From: Elymus sibiricus
Taxonomy: Eukaryota; Streptophyta; Magnoliopsida; Poales; Poaceae
Direction of reading: 5' to 3'
Assembly (NCBI GenBank): GCA_039707655.1
Contig: CM077676.1
Location: forward strand, 240,826,866-240,890,865
Length of the DNA: 64,000 nt
Shown here: piece after piece, positions 34,700 to 46,700 of the stretch
Position numbering within the stretch: position 1 is the first letter of the stretch
Layout of the letters: every line of letters starts with the position of its first letter
Position numbers and translations under genes: made by a program
Notes under the pieces: model-generated
Databases searched by the model: none
Seen by the model: the letters and a program-made list of their open reading frames with translations, nothing else
Told to the model about the DNA's origin: nothing

Positions 34700-35945
34700 C
34701 ATGAGGTCACGGGTAGAACTTGCGGAGGTGTTGGATGTTCCATGTGTTTGGTACCAGAACACCCTCCTCCGTCTCCAGCTGTGCTGCACCAGGACGGGAA
34801 ACGTGCACGACCCAGAACGGGCCTTCCCACATGGGCGAGAGCTTGTGGAGTCCTTCCCTGGAGAGGATCCTTCGCAGTACAAGATCGCCAACTTCAAGGG
34901 TACGGGGTGTATGTTGCGGCTGTGGTAGCGACGCAACGCTTGCTGATACCGGACGGCGCGGATGGCGGCCTGGCGATGCGTCTCCTCGAGGAGGAGCAGA
35001 TCAGCCTCCCGCAAGCCATCCTGGCGAGCCTCGTCGAAGGCGAGGACCCACAGGGACCCGTGCTTGAGCTCAGTAGGAAGGACCGCTTCCACCCTGTAGA
35101 CGAGGAAGAAGGGTATTTCGTCGATAGGCTTGGTCGCTATTGTGCGTATCGACCATAGCACGGACTGGAGTTTGTCAAGCCAGCCTTTGCCGTAGGCTGT
35201 GAGCTTTTTCTTGAAGCTTCGTGTCTTGAGGCCCTTGAGGACCTCAGCGTTAGCACGCTCAGCCTCGCCGTTGCTTCGCGGGTGCGCCACGAAGGCGTAG
35301 CAAATCTGCGTGCCAAGGTTGGCACAGTATGACTTGAAGAGGCCGCTGGTGAACTGTGAGCCGTTGTCAGTGATGATGCGGTTGGGGACATCGAAGCGGC
35401 ACACGAGGCTCTTGATGAACTTGATGGCTGATCCTGCCAGGATGGAGCGGACGGGCTCCACTTCCGCCCACTTGGTGAACTTGTCGATGGCGACGTAGAG
35501 GTAGCGGTAGCCGCCGGCTACACGTGGAAAAGGGCCCAGAATGTCCAGCCTCCAAACCGCGAAGGGCCATGAGAGGGGGGTGGTCTGGAGCCCTTGCGCC
35601 GGCTGGTGGATTTGCTTGGCGTGGAACTGGCAGGCTTCGCAGGATTGGACGAGCTCAGTGGTATCTTGAAGCGCGGTAGGACAGTAGAAGCCGCTGCGGA
35701 ACACCTTGCCGGCGAGAGTGCGCGATGAGGAGTGGTGGCCGCAGTCTCCACCATGTATATCGGCAAGCAGCTCGCGCCCTTGCTCCCCGGAGATGCACCA
35801 TAATGCGACGCCATTGGGGCGCCTGCGGTAGAGATCGCCATCCCTTAGGCAGTAAGCTGTGGTCTGGCGGGCCACGCGCTCCGCCTCCGAGTCTTTCTCC
35901 GGGAGGGTGTCGTCCTCCAGGTACACCTTGAACTTGTTGGCCTAG
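34700..35945 (-). pseudogene. G1 integrase
   Basis: On the minus strand: an HHCC zinc-binding start (DIHGGDCGHH, then CEACQ), a DDE core with WRLDILGPF, IITDNGSQF and NGEAERAN, and a C-terminal segment (GDLVLRRI, then SPMWEGPFWVV and NTWNIQHLRKFYP) in another frame. The frame change near 34890 and a TAG near 35943 inactivate it. In life it would insert the cDNA into chromosomes. It is downstream of both RNase H regions, as in Ty3/Gypsy. Confidence 0.85.
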
Positions 35946-36568
35946 CTGTCAGCCTGTGGCTCCAGCGCCAGCAGCAGGTGAGCGCCTGAGGGTGGGCCAC
36001 AGTCTGGCGCGCCTGTGGGTGGTGCGGGCGGGAGTTCTTCATGAGGCTCCATGGCGCTTGTGGCGGGCGGTGCAGCTGATGGCCTCAGGAGCCTTTCCTC
36101 GAAGACGCCAGGGTTCTGGGGCTCGCGGTGAGACACCCGCTTGGTGATGTCATCTGCTTCCTTGTTGCTGCCGCGAGGGACATGCTGGAGCTCCATGCCA
36201 AGGAAGCGCTTCTCGATCCTTCGCACCTCCTCCAGGTAGGCGGCCATGTGCTCGTCTTTGGGCTTGCAGCTCTTATTGGAGAAGTTGATGAGGAGCTGTG
36301 AATCTCCCTTGATGAGGATGCGATTGATGCCAAGAGCGAAGGCGGCCTTGAGCGCAACGATGAGACCCTCGTATTCAGCAATGTTGTTGGAGACCTTGTC
36401 GTCATGCTTGAAGCAGAGCTATACGGCGTAGTAGAGCTTGTCTCCTGCGGACGAGGTGAGCACGACACCAGCCCCCGCGCCCTGCCAGGAGAACGCGCCA
36501 TCGAAGTGCATGGTCCAGCCGCCAGGGGAGTCTTTCCCTGGCAGGAGGGATTCATCCTCGCGAGGCTC
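35946..36568 (-). pseudogene. G1 second RNase H (archaeal-type), left of the element A insertion
   Basis: The acidic residues appear in order: MHFDGAFS, NIAEYEGLI, KGDSQLLINF and KEADDI, the D-E-D-D set of the extra RNase H of Tat elements. A TAG at 36419-36421 replaces the residue between YAV and LCF. The N-terminal joint with the upstream pol (DFTAEWTDPH) becomes in-frame when element A and the solo LTR are removed. Confidence 0.8.
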
Positions 36569-38118
36569 TGATACGTCTCCAACGTATCTATAATTTTTGA
36601 TTGTTCCATGCTATTATAGTATCAATCTTGGATGTTTTTATATGCAATTATATATCATTTTTTGGGACTAACCTATTAACCTAGTGCCCAGTGCCAGTTG
36701 CTGTTTTCTGCTTGTTTTTGGCTTTTCAGAGAATCTGTACCAAACGAAGTCCAAATGCCACGAAACTTTTTGGAGATTTTTTTTCTGGACAAAAGAGACC
36801 TTGGAAGCTTCGGGAGGAGGCCAGAAGCCTCATGAAGGCTTCACAAGGCAACAGGGCGTGGCCCGGGGGGGCGTCGTGTTGCCTTGTGGGGCCCATGTGA
36901 CTCCGTTTGACCTAATTCCACTTCTATAAATTCACAAATATTCGGAAACCATCACAGAGCCAGAAGAGAAAACCTTTCTGCCACCGCAAGCCTCTGTTCT
37001 TCTATGATCCCATCTGGAGGCCTTTTTCGGTACTCTGCCGGAGGGGGAATCGATCACGGAGGGCTTCTACATCAACCTTGCTGCCCTTTTGATGATGTGT
37101 GAGTAGTTTACCACAGACCTACGGGTCCATAGCTAGTAGCTAGATGGCTTCTTCTCTCTCTTTGATCTTCAATACCATGTTCTCCTTGATGTTCTTGGAG
37201 TTCTATCCGATGTAATCTTCTTTTGCGGTGTGTTTGTTGGGATCCGATGAATTGTGAGTTTATGATCAGGTTATTCATGAGAAATATTTGAGTCTTCTCT
37301 GAACTCTTTTATGCATGATTAAATATAGCTTTGTATTTCTCTCCGATCTATCGATTTGGTTTGGCCTACTAGATTGATTTATCTTGCAATGGGAGAGGTG
37401 CTTTGTGATGGGTTCAATCTTGCGGTGCTCAATCCCAGTGATAGAAGGGGACATGACACGTATTTGTATTGTTGCTATTAAGGATAAAAATATGGGGTTT
37501 ATTCATATTGCTTGAATTTGCTTCTCTACATCATGTCATCTTGCTTAAGGCGTTACTCTGTTTTATACTTAATACCCCAGATGCATGCTGGATAGCGGTC
37601 GATGGGTGGAGTAATAGTAGTAGATGCAGGTAGGAGTTGGTCTACTTGTCTCAGACGTGGTGCCTATATACATGATCATTGCCATGAATCTGTCATAATT
37701 ATTTGCTTTTCTATCAATTGCCCAACAGTAATTTGTTTACCCACCGTATGTTTCTGTGCTCGAGAGAGAAGCCTCTAGTGAAAACTATGGCCCCCTGGTC
37801 TATCTTTATCATATAAAAAAACCTAAAAAATACCTTGCTGCAATTTATTTACTTTTATTTTTATTAGTATTTTAGTTTATCTATTTATCTCTATCAGACT
37901 TAATCCTTGCAAATAACTGCTAAGAGGATTGACAACCCTCTTACTTGCGTTGGGTGCAAGTGTTTGCTCTTGTGTGTGCAGGTGCGCTTAACGGAATTTT
38001 GCTTGGTTCTCCTACTGGATTTATAACCTTGGTTCTTAACTGAGGGGAATACTTATCTCTACTGTACTGCTTCATCCTCTCCTCTTCGGGGAAATACCAA
38101 CGCAGACTACAAGTAGCA
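36569..38118 (+). repeat. 5' LTR of element A
   Basis: Starts TGATACGTCTCCAACGTATC and ends GTAGCA. TATA box at 36925-36931 (tataaat), about 355 bp from the start. Confidence 0.92.
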
Positions 38119-38129
38119 GGAAGAATTTC

Positions 38130-38147
38130 TGGCGCCGTTGCCAGGGA
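38130..38147 (+). other. Primer-binding site of element A
   Basis: tggcgccgttgccaggga, one mismatch to the site in element B (TGGCGCCGTTGCCGGGGA), 11 bases after the LTR. Confidence 0.85.
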
Positions 38148-38330
38148 GACATCATCAAAATTACCAAGTACCTTCGCACAAATTATCATTCACTTGCATT
38201 TACTTTATTTGCCTTTTATTTGCATTTTCCTGTCATTTTCATCTCCCCCACTTCTAATTTTTTTTTACAAAAACACAAAAAAATTTTTTGCTTGTTTGCT
38301 AGTTTGCTTGGTTTGTCCACAGTTGCCACC

Positions 38331-39031
38331 ATGTCTGATTTTGTTATTGAAAAAGATGAGGATGCTAAAATTCCTAAGATAGAAATTCCCTCAAATTTAG
38401 ACTCAAAATTTTTGTAGTAGGGAGTGGAAATGTCATAGGGAAAAATATTATTCAAGAGTTCTTTAATTGCACGGGAACTTTGGTTTGTAATGATACTCCA
38501 ATCCTTAAAAGAACCAACAGTTATGGGGAGGCTATCTCCACACTCATTCTTAAACTTGAAAGAAGATTTATCCGTACTCATCCTACCTTGCAAAGATTGT
38601 TATATGAGTTGCCGGTTATAAATAACCCTAAAGCTAAAAAGATAGCTACTCTTATCCTTATGAATGAGTTTGATTACATAGTACGAGAAGCTAGGGAGAT
38701 CTTTGATTTCTATAATATGAGTCAAGAAAATCCTGTGATAGATGAAATATTATATAATGAGGAATATATGTTGCGATATGTTTTTCATGATCACCGTACC
38801 TTTGATGAAAATACTAAAAAAGAAGTTCCGCCCATACATATCATCCAACAAGTTTTTAATGGAATTAATCGTAAGTATGCTTGGATCGTAAAAGGGAACC
38901 AAGAGGGGTTTGAAGAAGGTAGCCTTAATAACCCTAGTATTTTGGTTGATGATGTGTTCCCCATTGTTTTTCAAAAACATCCTGAAAATCACACACCTAA
39001 GGAGGTCAAAACCAAGGATGACAACACTTGA
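38331..39031 (+). pseudogene. Element A internal ORF, unknown function, one frameshift
   Basis: The start at 38331 has a good context (gccaccatgt) and gives MSDFVIEKDEDAKIPKIEI. An extra T in the run near 38410 shifts the frame into TAG. In the next frame the sequence continues VVGSGNVIGKNIIQEFF and stays open to 39031, about 233 residues in all. Features are RRFIRTHPTLQRLLYELP and a charged C-terminus. No domain is recognised. The position right after the primer site suggests a gag-like role. It shares nothing obvious with the ORF in the same slot of element B although the flanking non-coding DNA is homologous. Confidence 0.6.
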
Positions 39032-41880
39032 AACTATGCATTATGCCTAGCTAGGGGCATAAAACAATAGAGCTTCTTGGGAGGCAACCCAATGAATAAA
39101 ATAAATTTTTGCTTTTACCTTCTGTTTTTGAGTATTTGCATGATTATAGCTTCTGTTATGATTATGTTTTTATGTTTTAATTAGTGTTTGTGCCAAGTAA
39201 TGCCTTTGGGATGATTTGGAAGATAGTATGATAGATGTTGTTGGAAAACAGAAACTTTTGCGTCCAGTGCTGGAATTTATAATTTTCGCTGGAGTGTCAA
39301 AACCTTCTTAATTCTTTACACTGTATTTATATATGAATTTCCCACGTTATACTAATTTTTCAGAATTTTTGGAGTTACAGAAGTATGAGCATAATTCAGA
39401 TCTTTACAGACTGTTATGTTTTAGACAGATTCTGTTTTTGTTGCATAGTTTGCTTATTTTGATGAATCTATGGATCGTATCGGGGGGTATGAGTCATGGA
39501 GAAGTTGGAGTATAGTAGCATTATGCCAATATTAAATATGAATCAATTTACAACAGTACCTAAAGTTAAAGATTTATTTGTTATACTAACGGATCTCACG
39601 AGGTTTCTGTTGAGTTTTGTGTGCTGAAATTTTCAAGTTTTGGGTGAGACTACGATGGATAAAGGAATAAGGAGCGGCAAGAGCCTAAGCTTGGGGATGC
39701 CCAAGGCACCCCAAGGTAATATTCAAGGAAGACTCAAGCGTCTAAGCTTGGGGATGCCCCGGAAGGCATCCCCTCTTTCGTCTACAATCTATCGGTAACT
39801 CACTTGGAGCTATATTTTTATTCATCACATGATATGTGTTTTACTTGGAGCGTCTTGTGATATAGTTTGTTTGCTTTTTAGTTTGTCACAATCATGTTTG
39901 CTGAACACACCTTTTTGAGAGGGACACACATTATTCGTGATTTGTTAGAATACTCTATGCGCTTCACTTATATCTTTTGAGCTAGGCAGTTGCTCTAGTG
40001 CTTCACTTATATCTTTTAGAGCACGGCGGTGGTTATATTTTAAATAAATAGTTGCACTCTCATGCTTCACTTATATCTTTTTGAGAGTCTCGTGATAGCA
40101 ATGGTAATATGCACGGGTTATGAATTTGGTCCTGATATGATAGGTATTCAAGAGGGATATAATAAAAACTTTCATGTAGATCACTGAATATGATAAATTC
40201 GATTCCTTGCAATAGTTTTGCGATATTAAGATGGTAATATGGTGGAGGTACTAGTAGATGATTGTGGTTTAGTAAGAATAATTGTGTTAAGGTTTGTGAT
40301 TCCCGAAGCACGTATGATCTGTCGTTATGCTAAGAAGTTGGAGCACGATTTATTATTGATTGTCCACCTTATGAGTGGCAGTCGGGGACGAGCGATGGAC
40401 CTTGTCCTACCAATCTATCCCTCTAGGGGCATGCGTAGTAGTACTTTGCTTCAAGGGCTAATAAACTTTCGCAATAAGTATGTGAGTTCTTTATGACTAA
40501 TGTGAGTCCATGGATTATATGCACTCTCACCTTTCCGCAATTTGCTAGCCTCTTCGGTACCGTGCATTGCCCTTTCTCACATCGAGAGTTGGTGCAAACT
40601 TCGCTGGTGCATCCAAACCCCGTGATATGATACGCTCTATCACACATAAGCCTCCTTATATCTTCCTCAAAACAGCCACCATACCTACCTAGCATGGCAT
40701 TTCCATAGCCATTCTGAGATATATTGCCATGCAACTTCCACCGTTCCTTTCTTATGACATACATCATCATTGTCATATTGCTTTGCATGATCATATAGCT
40801 GACATAGTATTTGTGGCTCAGCCACCGTTCATCATTTTTATACATGTTACGCTAGCATCATTGCACATCCTGGTACATTGCCAGAGGCATTCATATAGAG
40901 TCATATTTTTGTTCTAGTATCGAGTTGTAATGTTGAGTTGTAAGTAAATAGAAGTGTGATGATCATCATTATTAGAGCATTGTCCCAGTGAGGAAAGAAT
41001 GGTGGAGACTAATGAGTCCTCGAAAAAGTGGGGATGAGGTCCATGAGACCGTTCTAAAAAAAGAGGCGAAAAAAAGAGGCCATGAAAAAAAATGAGAGAA
41101 AAAGAGAGAAGGGGCAATGTTACTATCCTTTTCCACACTTGTGCTTCAGAGTAGCACCATGTTTTTCATATAGAGAGTATCCTATTTTGTCACTTTCATA
41201 TACTAGTGGGAATTTTTCATTATAGAACTTGGCTTGTATATTCCGATGACGGGCTTCCTCAAATGCCCGAGGTCTTCATGAGCAAGCAAGTTGGATGCAC
41301 ACCCACTTAGTTTTCATATTGAGCTTTCATACACTTATAGCTCTTAGTGCATCCGTTGCATGGCAATCCCTACTCCTCACATTGACATCAATTGATGGGC
41401 ATCTCCATAGCCCGTTGATTAGCCTCGTTGATGTGAGACTATCTTCTTATTTTTGACTTCTCTTATTTACCTCTACCACCACACACTATTCCACCCATAG
41501 TGCTATATCCATGGCTTGCGCTCATGTATTGAGTGGGAGTTGAAAAAGCTGAAGTGCGTTAAAAAGTATGAACCAATTGCTCGGCTTGTCATCGGGGTAG
41601 TGCATGATAAATACTTTGTGTGAAGAAGATGGAGCATGACAGGATTATATGATTTTGTAGGGATAACGTTCTTTAGCATTTTTATTTTGAAAGGCATGAT
41701 TGTTTATTAGTATGCCTGGGTATTGATGTCTTTATATCAAATTATAGACTATTGCTTTGAATCATTAGGATCTTATTATTCATACCGTAAGATAAAGATT
41801 ACATGATGAAACATGATAGGTAGCATTCCACATCAAAAATTCCGTTTTTATCATTTACCTGCTCGAGGACGAGCAGGAAT
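39032..41880. other. Element A internal non-coding region
   Basis: 2.8 kb of AT-rich DNA homologous along its length to the reverse complement of element B at 11013-13860. It contains a short repeat (cttcacttatatctttt, several copies near 39962-40080) and the paired polypurine-like motifs. No convincing ORF. Confidence 0.7.
39686..39757 (+). repeat. Two internal copies of the polypurine-tract motif (element A)
   Basis: taagcttggggatgc occurs at 39686-39700 and 39743-39757, identical to the true tract of element B and one base from that of element A (41881-41895, taagtttggggatgc). Confidence 0.85.
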
Positions 41881-41896
41881 TAAGTTTGGGGATGCT
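41881..41896 (+). other. Polypurine tract of element A
   Basis: taagtttggggatgct directly before the 3' LTR. Confidence 0.7.
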
Positions 41897-43448
41897 TGAT
41901 ACGTCTCAACGTATCTATAATTTTTTATGGTTCCATGCTATTATAGTATCAATCTTGGATGTTTTTATATGCAATTATATATCATTTTTTGGGACTAACC
42001 TATTAACCTAGTGCCCAATGCCAGTTGCTGTTTTCTGCTTGTTTTTAGCTTTTCAGAGAATCTGTACCAAACGAAGTCCAAATGCCACGAAACTTTTTGG
42101 AGATTTTTTTCTGGACAAAAGAGACCTTGGAAGCTTCGGGAGGAGGCCAGAAGCGTCACAAAGGCTTCACAAGGCAATAGGGCGAGGCCCAGGGGGGTAG
42201 GCGCCGTGTTGCCTTGTGGGGCCCACATGACTCCGTTTGACCTAATTCCACTTCTATAAATTCACAAATATTCGGAAACCATCACAGAGCCAGAAGAGAA
42301 AACCTTTCTGCCGCCGCAAGCCTCTGTTCTTCCGTGATCCCATCTGGAGGCCTTTTCCGGTACTCTGCCGGAGGGGGAATCGATCACGGAAGGCTTCTAC
42401 ATCAACCTTGCTGCCCTTCCGATGATGTGTGAGTAGTTTACCACAGACCTACGGGTCCATAGCTAGTAGCTAGATGGCTTCTTCTCTCTCTTTGATCTTC
42501 AATACCATGTTCTCCTTGATGTTCTTGGAGTTCTATCCGATGTAATCTTCTTTTGCGGTGTGTTTGTTGGGATCCGATGAATTGTGAGTTTATGGGTCAG
42601 ATTATTCATGAGAAATATTTGAGTCTTCTCTGAACTCTTTTATGCATGATTAAATATAGCTTTGTATTTCTCTCCGATCTATCGATTTGGTTTGGCCTAC
42701 TAGATTGATTTATCTTGCAATGGGAGAGGTGCTTTGTGATGGGTTCAATCTTGCGGTGCTCAATCCCAGTGATAGAAGGGGACATGACACGTATTTGTAT
42801 TGTTGCCATTAAGGATAAAAAGATGGGGTTTATTCATATTGCTTGAATTTGCTTCTCTACATCATGTCATCTTGCTTAAGGCGTTACTTTGTTTTATACT
42901 TAATACCCTAGATGCATGCTCGATAGTGGTCAATGGGTGGAGTAATAGTAGTAGCTGCAGGCAGGAGTCGGTCTACTTGTCTCAGACGTGATGTCTATAT
43001 ACATGATCATTGCCATGAATCCGTCATAATTATTTGCTTTTCTATCAATTGCCCAACAGTAATTTGTTTACCCACCGTATGTTTCTGTGCTCAAGAGAGA
43101 AGCCTCTAGTGAAAACTATGGCCCCCGGGTCTATCTTTATCATATAAAAAAACCTAAAAAATACCTTGCTGCAATTTATTTACTTTTATTTTTATTAGTA
43201 TTTTAGTTTATCTATTTATCTCTATCATATTTAATCCTTGCAAATAACCGCTAAGAGGATTGACAACACTCTTATTTGCGTTGGGTGCAAGTGTTTGCTC
43301 TTGTGTGTGCAGGTGCGCTTAACGGAATTTGCTTGGTTCTCCTATTGGATTGATAACCTTGGTTCTTAACTGAGGGAAATAATTATCTTTACTATACTGC
43401 ATCATCCTCTCCTCTTCGGGGAAATACCAACGTAGACTACAAGTAGCA
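41897..43448 (+). repeat. 3' LTR of element A
   Basis: Nearly identical to 36569-38118, with a TATA box at 42255-42261. It lacks one base in the start motif (acgtctcaacg). Confidence 0.92.
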
Positions 43449-43464
43449 GGCTCCTCTTTGTGCG

Positions 43465-45014
43465 TGATACGTCTCCAACGTATCTATAATTTTTGATTGT
43501 TCCATACTATTATAGTATCAATCTTGGATGTTTTATATGCAATTATATGCCATTATATATCATATTTTGGGACTAACCTATTAACCTAGTGCCTAGTGCC
43601 TAGCGCCAGTTGCTGTTTTTTGCCTGTTTTTTGTGTTTTCAGAAAATCATTATCAAACGGAGTCTAAACGAAGAAAAAACTTTGGATTAATTTTTTTCTG
43701 GACCAGAAGAAACCCTAAAAGCTTCGGGAGAAGACCAGAGGAGCCACGAGGAAGCGGCAAGTCCAGGAGGCGCGCCCCCAGGCTTGTGGGCCCCTCGTGG
43801 CACCTCTTCACCTAATTCCAGCGCTATAAATTCCAAAATATTCCCCGTATACCAGAAAGACAGAAGAGAAAACCTTTCCGCCGTCGCAAGCCTCTGTTCT
43901 TCCGCGATCCCATCTGGAGGCCTTTTCTGGTACTCTGCCGGAGGGGGAATCGATCACGGAGGGCTTCTTCATCAACCTTGCTGCCCTTCCGATGATGTGT
44001 GAGTAGTTTACCATAGACCTACGGGTCCATAGCTAGTAGCTAGATGGCTTCTTCTCTCTCTTTGATCTTCAATACCATGTTCTCCTCGATGTTCTTGGAG
44101 TTCTATCCGATGTAATCTTCTTTTGCAGTGTGTTTGTTGGGATCCGATGAATTATGAGTTTATGATCAGATTATTCATGAGAAATATTTGAGTCTTCTCT
44201 GAACTCTTTTATGCATGATTGTTATAGCTTTGTATTTCTCTCTGATCTATCCGTTTGGTTTGGCCAACTAGATTGATTTATCTTGCAATGGGAGAGGTGC
44301 TTTGTGATGGGTTCAATCTTGCGGTGCTCAATCCCAGTGACAGAAAGGGACATGACATGTATTTGTATTGTTGCCATTAAGGATAAAAAGATGGGGTTTA
44401 ATCATATTGCTTGAGTTTACTTGTCTACATCATGTCATCTTGCTTAAGGCGTTACTCTGTTTTATACTTAATACCCTAGATGCATGTTGGATAGCGGTCG
44501 ATGGGTGGAGTAATAGTAGTAGATGGAGGCAGGAGTCGGTCTACTTGTTTTGGACGTGATGCCTATATACATGATCATTGCCATGAATCCGTCATAATTA
44601 TTTGCTTTTCTATCAATTGCCCAACAGTAATTTGTTTACCCACCGTATGCTATGTGTTCGAGAGAGAAGCCTCTAGTGAAAACTATGGCCCCCGGGTCTA
44701 CTTTTACCATCTATTAAATCCAAAAATACCTTGCTGCAATTTATTTACTTTTATTTTCTTTTGCAATTTACTTTATCTATCTATCACTATCAGAATTATT
44801 CCTTGCAAATAACCGCTAAGAGGGTTGACAACCCTCTTATTTGCGTTGGGTGCAAGTGTTTGCTTTTGTGTGTGTAGGTGCTGCTAACGAGGTTCTGTGT
44901 GGTTCTCCTACTGGATTGATAACCTTGGTTCTTAACTGAGGGAAATACTTATCTCTACTATACTGCATCATCCTCTCCTCTTCGGGGAAATACCAACGCA
45001 GTCTACAAGTAGCA
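43465..45014 (+). repeat. Solo LTR of the element A/B family
   Basis: 1550 bp, TGATACGTCTCC to GTAGCA, flanked by its own duplication GTGCG (43460-43464, 45015-45019). It is more diverged from the element A LTRs than they are from each other, especially at 43630-43860. It lacks internal sequence, as expected after LTR-LTR recombination. It is in the same orientation as element A; six bases (ctcttt) separate the two duplications. Confidence 0.92.
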
Positions 45015-46700
45015 GTGCGGATCCGTCCATTCCGCCGTGAAATCTGCCAAGACTGCACCCTTTATCGTCCTTGTGGTGAGGAATTCCAGCTCGAAGGCCT
45101 GCAGCTCAATGTTCCATTCGGCGACACGGCCAGTGGCGTTGGGGCTGTGCAGGACTTGCTCCAGGGGATAAGACGTGATCACCTTGATGGGGTGGCCCTG
45201 GAAGTAGTGGCGCAGCTTCCTGGAGGCGACGAGGAGCGCGAGAAGGAGCTTCTGCTGCATGGGGTACCGCTCGCGTGCATCCTGCAGCACCGTGCTGACG
45301 AAGTAGACGGGGTGCTCGACGAGATGCGTAGTCGTAGGTGTGTCGGCATGTTCTCCAGGAGGCTCGGGAGGCAGCTCGTCAGGGGCCTCCTGAGGAGGGT
45401 CCCCAGCAGGCACGGGTGCAGTCTCGGGAGGTGCTGGCACGGCCTCGGGAGGTGCTGGTGCGGCCTCAGGAGGCGCAGGTGCAGCAGGCTTCTTCTTAGC
45501 AGGAGCAGGCTCCTCTCGTTCCACCACAAGGGCCGCGCTGGCCGTCTGGGGGGTGGCCACCAAGTATAGGAGCAGGGGCTCCCGAGGGCGCGGGGCGACC
45601 ATGACGGGGGGGGGGGGGCTTGTCAGGTACTTCTTGAGGTCCTCGAAGGCTGCATCAGCTTCGGAAGTCCACTTGAAGTGGCCCGATCTCTTCATGAGCT
45701 TGAAGAACGGCAGGGCCCTTTCGCCGAACTTGAAGATGAAACGCCCAAGCGAGGCCATGCATCCCGCGAGGCGCTACATTTCCTTGAGGTTCCGGGGAGG
45801 CCGCATCTGCTCGATGGCCTTGATCTTCTCGGGGTTGGCTTCGATGCCGCGGTGGGAGACCAGGAAGCCAAGCAGCTTGCCTGAAGGGACTCCGAAGACG
45901 CACTTGGCGGGGTTGAGCTTGAGGTTGACCTTGCACAGGTTGTCAAAGGTTTCTTCGAGATCCGTGATGAGGGAGCACGACTTGCAGCTCTTCACGACGA
46001 TGTCGTCAACGTAGGCCTCTGCATTCCTTCCCATCTGGGGCCCCAAGGCAATACGCATCAGCCTCTAGAAGGTAGCCCCCGCACTCTTCAGGCCGAAGGG
46101 CATGCGGATGTAACAGTACACTCCACAGGGGGTGACGAAGGCCGTCCTTTCTTTATCTTCCTTCGCCATCTTGATCTGGTGGTAGCCTGAGAAGGCATCC
46201 AGGAAGCAAAGCAACTCGCACCCAGTGGTGGAGTCCATGATCTGGTCGATTCGCGGCAGCAGAAAGGGGTCCTGGGGGCAGGCCTTGTTGAGGATGGTGA
46301 AGTCGACGCACATCCGCCCCTCGCCGCTGTGCTTGGGGACGACGACAGGGTTGGTGAGCCACTCGGGATGGCGCACCTCAGGGATGACCCCTGCCTCTTG
46401 CAATTTCTCAACTTCTTGAACGATGAACTTTTGCTTCTCGGGCGCTTGGCGCCATGCCTTTTGCTTGACGGGGCGTGCGTTTGGGCACACCGCTAAGTGG
46501 TGCTCGATCACCTCCCTCGGCACACCGGACAAATCTGGTGCTGTCCATGCGAACACATCAGCATTCGCCCAGAGGAAGGCGACGAGCGCGCCTTCCTATT
46601 TGGGGGAGAGGTCATTGCCGATGATGAAGGCGGGCCCGGAGCCACTGCCGTCCACCGACACTTTCTTCGTCTCGGCGCGTGCCTGAGAAAACAGCTGCTT
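45015..46700 (-). pseudogene. G1 reverse transcriptase and first RNase H
   Basis: On the minus strand the RT motifs are in order: GRMCVDFTILNKACPQD, CFLDAFSGYHQIKM, RMPFGLKSAGATF and AYVDDIVVK, then the RNase H side with ALPFFKLMKR, YFVSTVLQDARERY and LADFTAEWTDPH. TAG codons at 46596-46598, 46065-46067 and 45774-45776 break the frame. A proline-rich insert with APAPPEA repeats (about 45390-45500) splits the RNase H part. At 45019 the frame is cut by the solo LTR and element A, and it resumes in frame at 36568. Confidence 0.85.

Larger units (their letters stand above)
36569..43448 (+). mobile_element. Element A: complete non-autonomous Gypsy-like retrotransposon
   Basis: Two 1.55-kb LTRs (36569-38118, 41897-43448), a primer site at 38130-38147, a polypurine tract at 41881-41895 and the TSD GGCTC (36564-36568, 43449-43453). 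The internal 3.8 kb holds one frameshifted ORF of unknown function and long AT-rich non-coding sequence, with no RT or integrase. The LTR pair looks very similar, so this is among the younger insertions. It lies in the RNase H region of G1, plus orientation. Confidence 0.92.

Noticed and set aside
45015..45569. 184-codon plus-strand ORF
   Set aside because: Shadow of the minus-strand RT/RNase H frame of G1; no domain in its own frame.
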